From: a virus
Direction: 5' to 3' (one strand)
Length of the DNA stretch: 23,899 nt
IMG/VR virus record: IMGVR_UViG_3300042691_012319
Span: 1 to 23,899 of that record
Positions 21,255 through 23,899 of the stretch are shown one piece after another. The position numbers and the translations under genes were made by a program. Below the pieces are notes generated by a model. It did not search any database. It saw only the letters and a list, made by a program, of their open reading frames with translations, and was not told where the DNA came from. The stretch's first letter is position 1; every line of letters starts with the position of its first letter.

Positions 21255-22075
21255 TGCAGGTTAGACCAAGCATAATACGGCAGACGCTCCGGAAGCTGAG
21301 ACAAGCCCCGGAGCGTTTGCTGTCTCATGACGAGATGCTACTGCTGCACTACGGCTGGTCACATGGCATCGAAAAGGACGAGTGCCTAGATGCTATGATC
21401 CGCCATAACTTTGCCTTCATCAGGGAGGTATGCAAGGTCATCAAGCACAAAGAACATTTCACGGATGCCTGCCAGTACTGCGTTGAGGGCTTGATACGAG
21501 CGATCGAAAAGTGGGAACCAGAGCGTGGATTGAGGTTTAGCACCTATGCACATCCTTGGATTTACCAGAAGCTTAGGCGATACCAAAGCAACCAATACAG
21601 AACCATCCGGATTGCCGAACACACACTGGTCAAGTGGCACAAGCTCAAGCGGCATTATGTCATACTGGAACTCGAACTAAAGCGACCACCCACAGATGCA
21701 GAACTAGCCGAGCGTAGCGGGATGAGCCTAGAGACCATCGACATCTGCCGTACCGCAGCAGGCATTGAGCCGATGTCCATAGAAACCCCGGTACAAGGCT
21801 CCGAGCTGGTCTTGGCGGATACTGCGGTATTCGGATCAACACCAAGCGCGGAGGATGTTTTTTTCAATGAAGCCGAGGAAGGAACCCTAACCGAAGCCCT
21901 CGGAAAGATGGATGATGAAACAAGGCAGATGGTAGCCCTACACCTTGGGCTTGATGGACGTGTACCGCAGACGATACACATGGTAGCCAGCCGTTACCGT
22001 ATACCGCCCGTGGTGGTCAAAGAGCGTATCAATAAGGCATTGCAGGAACTGAGGAACATCCATGAGACATCTTGA
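21254..22075 (+). CDS. phage-encoded sigma-70 family RNA polymerase sigma factor
   Basis: A 273-residue protein with the region order of a sigma factor. Region 2 spans about 45-112: 'MIRHNFAFIREVCKVI' (2.1), 'DACQYCVEGLIRAIEKWEPE' (2.2-2.3) and 'GLRFSTYAHPWIYQKLRRYQ' (2.3-2.4), closely matching the sigma-70 'G..GL..A...fD...G..FstYA.wWIr' pattern. 'RTIRIAEH' resembles region 3.0, and 'RPPTDAELAERSGMSLETI' region 3. Region 4 is about 210-268, with 'MDDETRQMVALHLGLDG' and an HTH-like 'TIHMVASRYRIPPVVVKERI'. It should bind host core RNA polymerase and direct it to phage promoters. Region 1.1 is absent. The GTG start shares its G with the methyltransferase stop (TAGTG), with no strong ribosome site, suggesting coupled translation. 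Confidence 0.85.
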   Translation: MQVRPSIIRQTLRKLRQAPERLLSHDEMLLLHYGWSHGIEKDECLDAMIRHNFAFIREVCKVIKHKEHFTDACQYCVEGLIRAIEKWEPERGLRFSTYAHPWIYQKLRRYQSNQYRTIRIAEHTLVKWHKLKRHYVILELELKRPPTDAELAERSGMSLETIDICRTAAGIEPMSIETPVQGSELVLADTAVFGSTPSAEDVFFNEAEEGTLTEALGKMDDETRQMVALHLGLDGRVPQTIHMVASRYRIPPVVVKERINKALQELRNIHETS

Positions 22076-22421
22076 AGACCGAGAGCAGATAGCCCTTATC
22101 ACTTGGGTACGGCTGATGGAATCCAAACACCCTGAGTTATCAACCATCTACCACTGCCCCAACGGTGGACACCGTGACATCAGGGCAGCTGCAAAGTTCA
22201 AAGCCATGGGAGTGAAGGCGGGTGTCTGGGATATCTTCCTGCCTTGCCCAGCGCCGGGGCTCTACATCGAGATGAAGGCTGGTAAGGGCAGGCTAACACC
22301 GGGGCAGGTGTCCTTTAGGGATGCCTTGCTACCGTACGGGTATTCTTTCGTGGTGGCTTATAGTTGGGTTGATGCTGCCAAGGCTATAGGGAGTCACATT
22401 GGCTTTGAGGTTACCTTATGA
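22062..22421 (+). CDS. VRR-NUC domain nuclease
   Basis: A 119-residue single-domain nuclease. It matches the VRR-NUC form of the PD-(D/E)xK fold: 'REQIALITWVRLM' opens the domain (E8), 'HCPNGGHRDIRAAAKFKAMG' comes next, then 'VKAGVWDIFLPCP' with D57 and 'GLYIEMKAGKGRLTPGQ' with E70 and K72, and Q82 in the following helix. Stand-alone members are common in phages and are thought to act on branched or structured DNA, for example in replication or recombination intermediates. The ATG lies 14 bases inside the sigma gene, and the stop overlaps the next start by 4 bases (ATGA). Confidence 0.87.
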   Translation: MRHLEDREQIALITWVRLMESKHPELSTIYHCPNGGHRDIRAAAKFKAMGVKAGVWDIFLPCPAPGLYIEMKAGKGRLTPGQVSFRDALLPYGYSFVVAYSWVDAAKAIGSHIGFEVTL

Positions 22422-23227
22422 ATCCATACCTCATAGATGAACCACAGGTAGTTAGTTTCTCTGGCGGTCGTACATCTGGCTTCATGCTCTGGCAGATTGT
22501 TCAGGCTCATGGTGGCACTTTGCCGGATTACGTCAAAGTAGCGTTTGCAAATACTGGGCTTGAGCATCCAGCCACATTAGACTTTGTAAAAGCCGTCTCA
22601 GAGAACATCACGCCTGTCACATGGATTGAATATGTCAACTCCGAAGAAGGTAAGAACACTTACAAGGTGGTTGATTATCAAACCGCATCACGTAATGGTG
22701 AACCTATGGAAGCCATTATCGCGAAGCGAAACTACCCACCGAATGTTGTCAGCAGATACTGCACGGCTGAAACCAAGATAAGACCGATTGCCAAGTACAT
22801 CAAGCAATCAACAGGCTGGGATACTTGGACAGATCTGATCGGCTTACGAGCTGATGAACCAAGGCGTGTACATAGACTAAAGTCTGATGGCAAGCGGGAG
22901 ATTCTATGTCCTATGTACCACGCTGGGCATACGTTAAAAGATGTCTTGGATTTCTGGGCATCAATGCCTTTTGACCTTGACCTGCCACACAAGGATAATT
23001 CATACGGTAACTGTGTCTGTTGCTTTCTCAAAAGCACACCAAAGATTCTGCGGATTATGGCAGAAGAACCAGACAAAGCAGACTTTTGGATTCGTATGGA
23101 AGAACTCAAGGGACAACCTTTTAGGCGTGACCGAGCGCCATATAAGCAACTACTAGACATGGCAACCAGTCAAGGTTCTATGGACTTTTCAGATGATGAC
23201 TTGTTTGAATGCAACTGCACTGATTGA
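22418..23227 (+). CDS. PAPS-reductase-like / adenine nucleotide alpha-hydrolase family protein
   Basis: A 269-residue ATP-PPase-type protein. The P-loop 'SGGRTSG' (15-21) is close to the SGGKDS pyrophosphatase motif. 'VAFANTGLEHPATLDFV' is the usual second strand/helix, and 'VSRYCTAETKIRPI' (C115) is the conserved family signature. 'LIGLRADEPRR' and a cysteine group 'GNCVCCFLKS' (C199, C201, C202) plus C164 and the C-terminal 'FECNCTD' follow. The cysteines suggest a metal or iron-sulfur site, or redox chemistry. Family members include PAPS reductases and DndC-type DNA sulfur-modification enzymes, so the substrate is uncertain. The neighbouring methyltransferase and nuclease allow, but do not prove, a role in DNA modification. 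Confidence 0.78.
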   Translation: MNPYLIDEPQVVSFSGGRTSGFMLWQIVQAHGGTLPDYVKVAFANTGLEHPATLDFVKAVSENITPVTWIEYVNSEEGKNTYKVVDYQTASRNGEPMEAIIAKRNYPPNVVSRYCTAETKIRPIAKYIKQSTGWDTWTDLIGLRADEPRRVHRLKSDGKREILCPMYHAGHTLKDVLDFWASMPFDLDLPHKDNSYGNCVCCFLKSTPKILRIMAEEPDKADFWIRMEELKGQPFRRDRAPYKQLLDMATSQGSMDFSDDDLFECNCTD

Positions 23228-23235
23228 TGTATAAT
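23205..23235 (+). promoter_or_regulatory. candidate promoter before the primase gene
   Basis: A full-consensus TATAAT lies at 23230-23235, directly after the PAPS-reductase-like stop codon, with TTGAAT at 23205-23210 and a long 19-bp spacing. A transcript from here would first meet the hairpin at 23273. The -10 is excellent but the -35 spacing is poor, so the assignment is moderate. Confidence 0.5.
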
Positions 23236-23272
23236 GTCAGTGAACCTGTCCTTCTGGTTATGGACTTTGTCC

Positions 23273-23299
23273 ACCCTCCGGCTGATCCCCGGAGGGTTT
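23273..23299 (+). terminator. terminator or attenuator in the primase leader
   Basis: ACCCTCCGG (23273-23281) pairs perfectly with CCGGAGGGT (23289-23297) around a 7-base loop, followed only by TT then CC. It could end the upstream operon, or act as a leaky attenuator on a transcript from the TATAAT box at 23230. Confidence 0.6.
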
Positions 23300-23336
23300 C
23301 CAGATGCAGGTATCTCAGAGGACAACAGGTTACATC

Positions 23337-23899
23337 ATGGCAATACCAGCCACCGATGCTGTTCAGGCTATTTCATTCCTGAGGCATCTATTCAAGCCAT
23401 ACTCGGACGGCTTTATCGAGATTCGTCCGCTCTCCAAACATAACCCTGTACACGCTAACCGGACAACCTACAGGCTCCCAGAATGCCTAAAGGGTGAAGC
23501 CGGGCAGGCATTGAGCCAGCACATCATTTCACTTGCTATGCGTGGTTATGATGTCTATGTAGGCATTTGTCCAAGGGTTGCTCCAGAAGGTCCGGGACGC
23601 AAGCTAGGCAAAGATGCTATCGAGCAAGTTGGCGCAGTGTGGGTAGATCTAGATGCAAAGGTAGAGGGCGCGAGTAGTCAAGTATTGCTTGACACCTGCG
23701 ACATCGTGGTTTCTACCGGCAATGGTTGGCACGGCTACGCACTAACCAAGAGCGTAAGCAAGGTAACCACTGCACGAGACCGAACAACCCTAGAAACCAG
23801 AATCAGGCATTGGGCAAATGGGTTGCTGGCAGGCACTGATAATGTATCCAACGTAGACAGGATATTGAGGGTCCCCGGTACGCTGAACTGGAAGGATAA
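23337..23899 (+). CDS. archaeo-eukaryotic-type DNA primase / RepB-like replication protein (3'-partial)
   Basis: An open frame from ATG 23337 to the window end (187 codons and no stop), so the C-terminal part is missing. Features of an AEP-type primase are visible: 'VGAVWVDLDAKVE' with D104 and D106 as the metal-binding pair, 'VVSTGNGWHGYAL' (126-135) with S126 and H132 as the nucleotide-binding S-x-H-like motif, and 'VDRILRVPGTLNWK' with D174/R175, the usual third motif. The upstream 'GYDVYVGICPR' fits the fold's early strands. In phages such primases often continue into a helicase domain. A weak AGAGGA lies 14 bases before the start. It shares a leader region with the promoter and hairpin just upstream. 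Confidence 0.8.
   Translation, partial: MAIPATDAVQAISFLRHLFKPYSDGFIEIRPLSKHNPVHANRTTYRLPECLKGEAGQALSQHIISLAMRGYDVYVGICPRVAPEGPGRKLGKDAIEQVGAVWVDLDAKVEGASSQVLLDTCDIVVSTGNGWHGYALTKSVSKVTTARDRTTLETRIRHWANGLLAGTDNVSNVDRILRVPGTLNWKD

Noticed and set aside
23234-23443. 69-residue frame starting at the TATAAT region
   Set aside because: Most of it overlaps the primase in another frame, and its start is at the promoter itself. No family features.
1-23899. tRNA genes, CRISPR arrays, insertion sequences, integrase or att sites
   Set aside because: Looked for cloverleaf-like stems, regularly spaced repeats, transposase motifs and recombinase motifs while reading; none was seen. Short tRNA-like features could still be missed without a covariance search.

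Overview
The window is a segment of a tailed, long-tailed (siphovirus-type) dsDNA phage or prophage. No host chromosome genes, tRNA, rRNA, integrase or terminase are visible. GC content looks roughly balanced. Ribosome binding sites are purine-rich (often GGGAGATAA), and GTG and TTG starts occur. The CHAP-type endolysin has no visible spanin partner, which fits a host without a conventional outer membrane, but the host cannot be named from this sequence.

Layout. (1) 2-15931, rightward: a tightly packed morphogenesis block. Its order is minor head protein (probably cut at the window's left end), prohead protease, HK97-type major capsid protein, a terminator, two head-tail connector proteins, an insert of small membrane or unknown proteins, a beta-helix protein and a beta-sandwich protein, then HK97 gp10-like protein, tail terminator, tail tube, tail chaperones G and G-T made by a programmed -1 frameshift, tape measure, tail hub-like protein and a large distal tail protein. 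Most of these genes overlap by 1 or 4 nt. (2) 16019-16555: CHAP endolysin followed by a terminator. (3) 16556-17710: a single-gene unit encoding a calcineurin-like phosphoesterase. It is preceded by about 150 bp dense in palindromes and closed by a bidirectional terminator. (4) 17766-19624, leftward early genes: a small unknown protein, an ERF-family annealing protein, a Tad2/DUF2829-like candidate anti-Thoeris protein, a Gp157/Gam-like protein, and a separately promoted unknown gene. (5) 19723-end, rightward early/middle genes: small HTH regulator, zinc-ribbon membrane protein, DNA methyltransferase, sigma-70 family factor, VRR-NUC nuclease, PAPS-reductase-like protein, and the start of an archaeo-eukaryotic-type primase that runs off the window.

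How it works together. The leftward and rightward early units diverge from a compact switch at 19656-19723. There, two good sigma-70-type promoters have -35 boxes that form one palindrome, and the HTH gene probably has a leaderless mRNA. The leftward genes supply recombination (ERF, Gp157/Gam-like) and possible defence evasion. The rightward genes supply DNA modification, replication functions and a phage sigma factor that could redirect host RNA polymerase. The most interesting observations are the complete frameshift signal at 8921-8967, the phage-encoded sigma factor, the Tad2-like gene in the recombination operon, the insulated phosphoesterase unit, and the insertion of a beta-helix module between head-completion and tail-connector genes. 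All functions are assigned by reading motifs; no database search was run.
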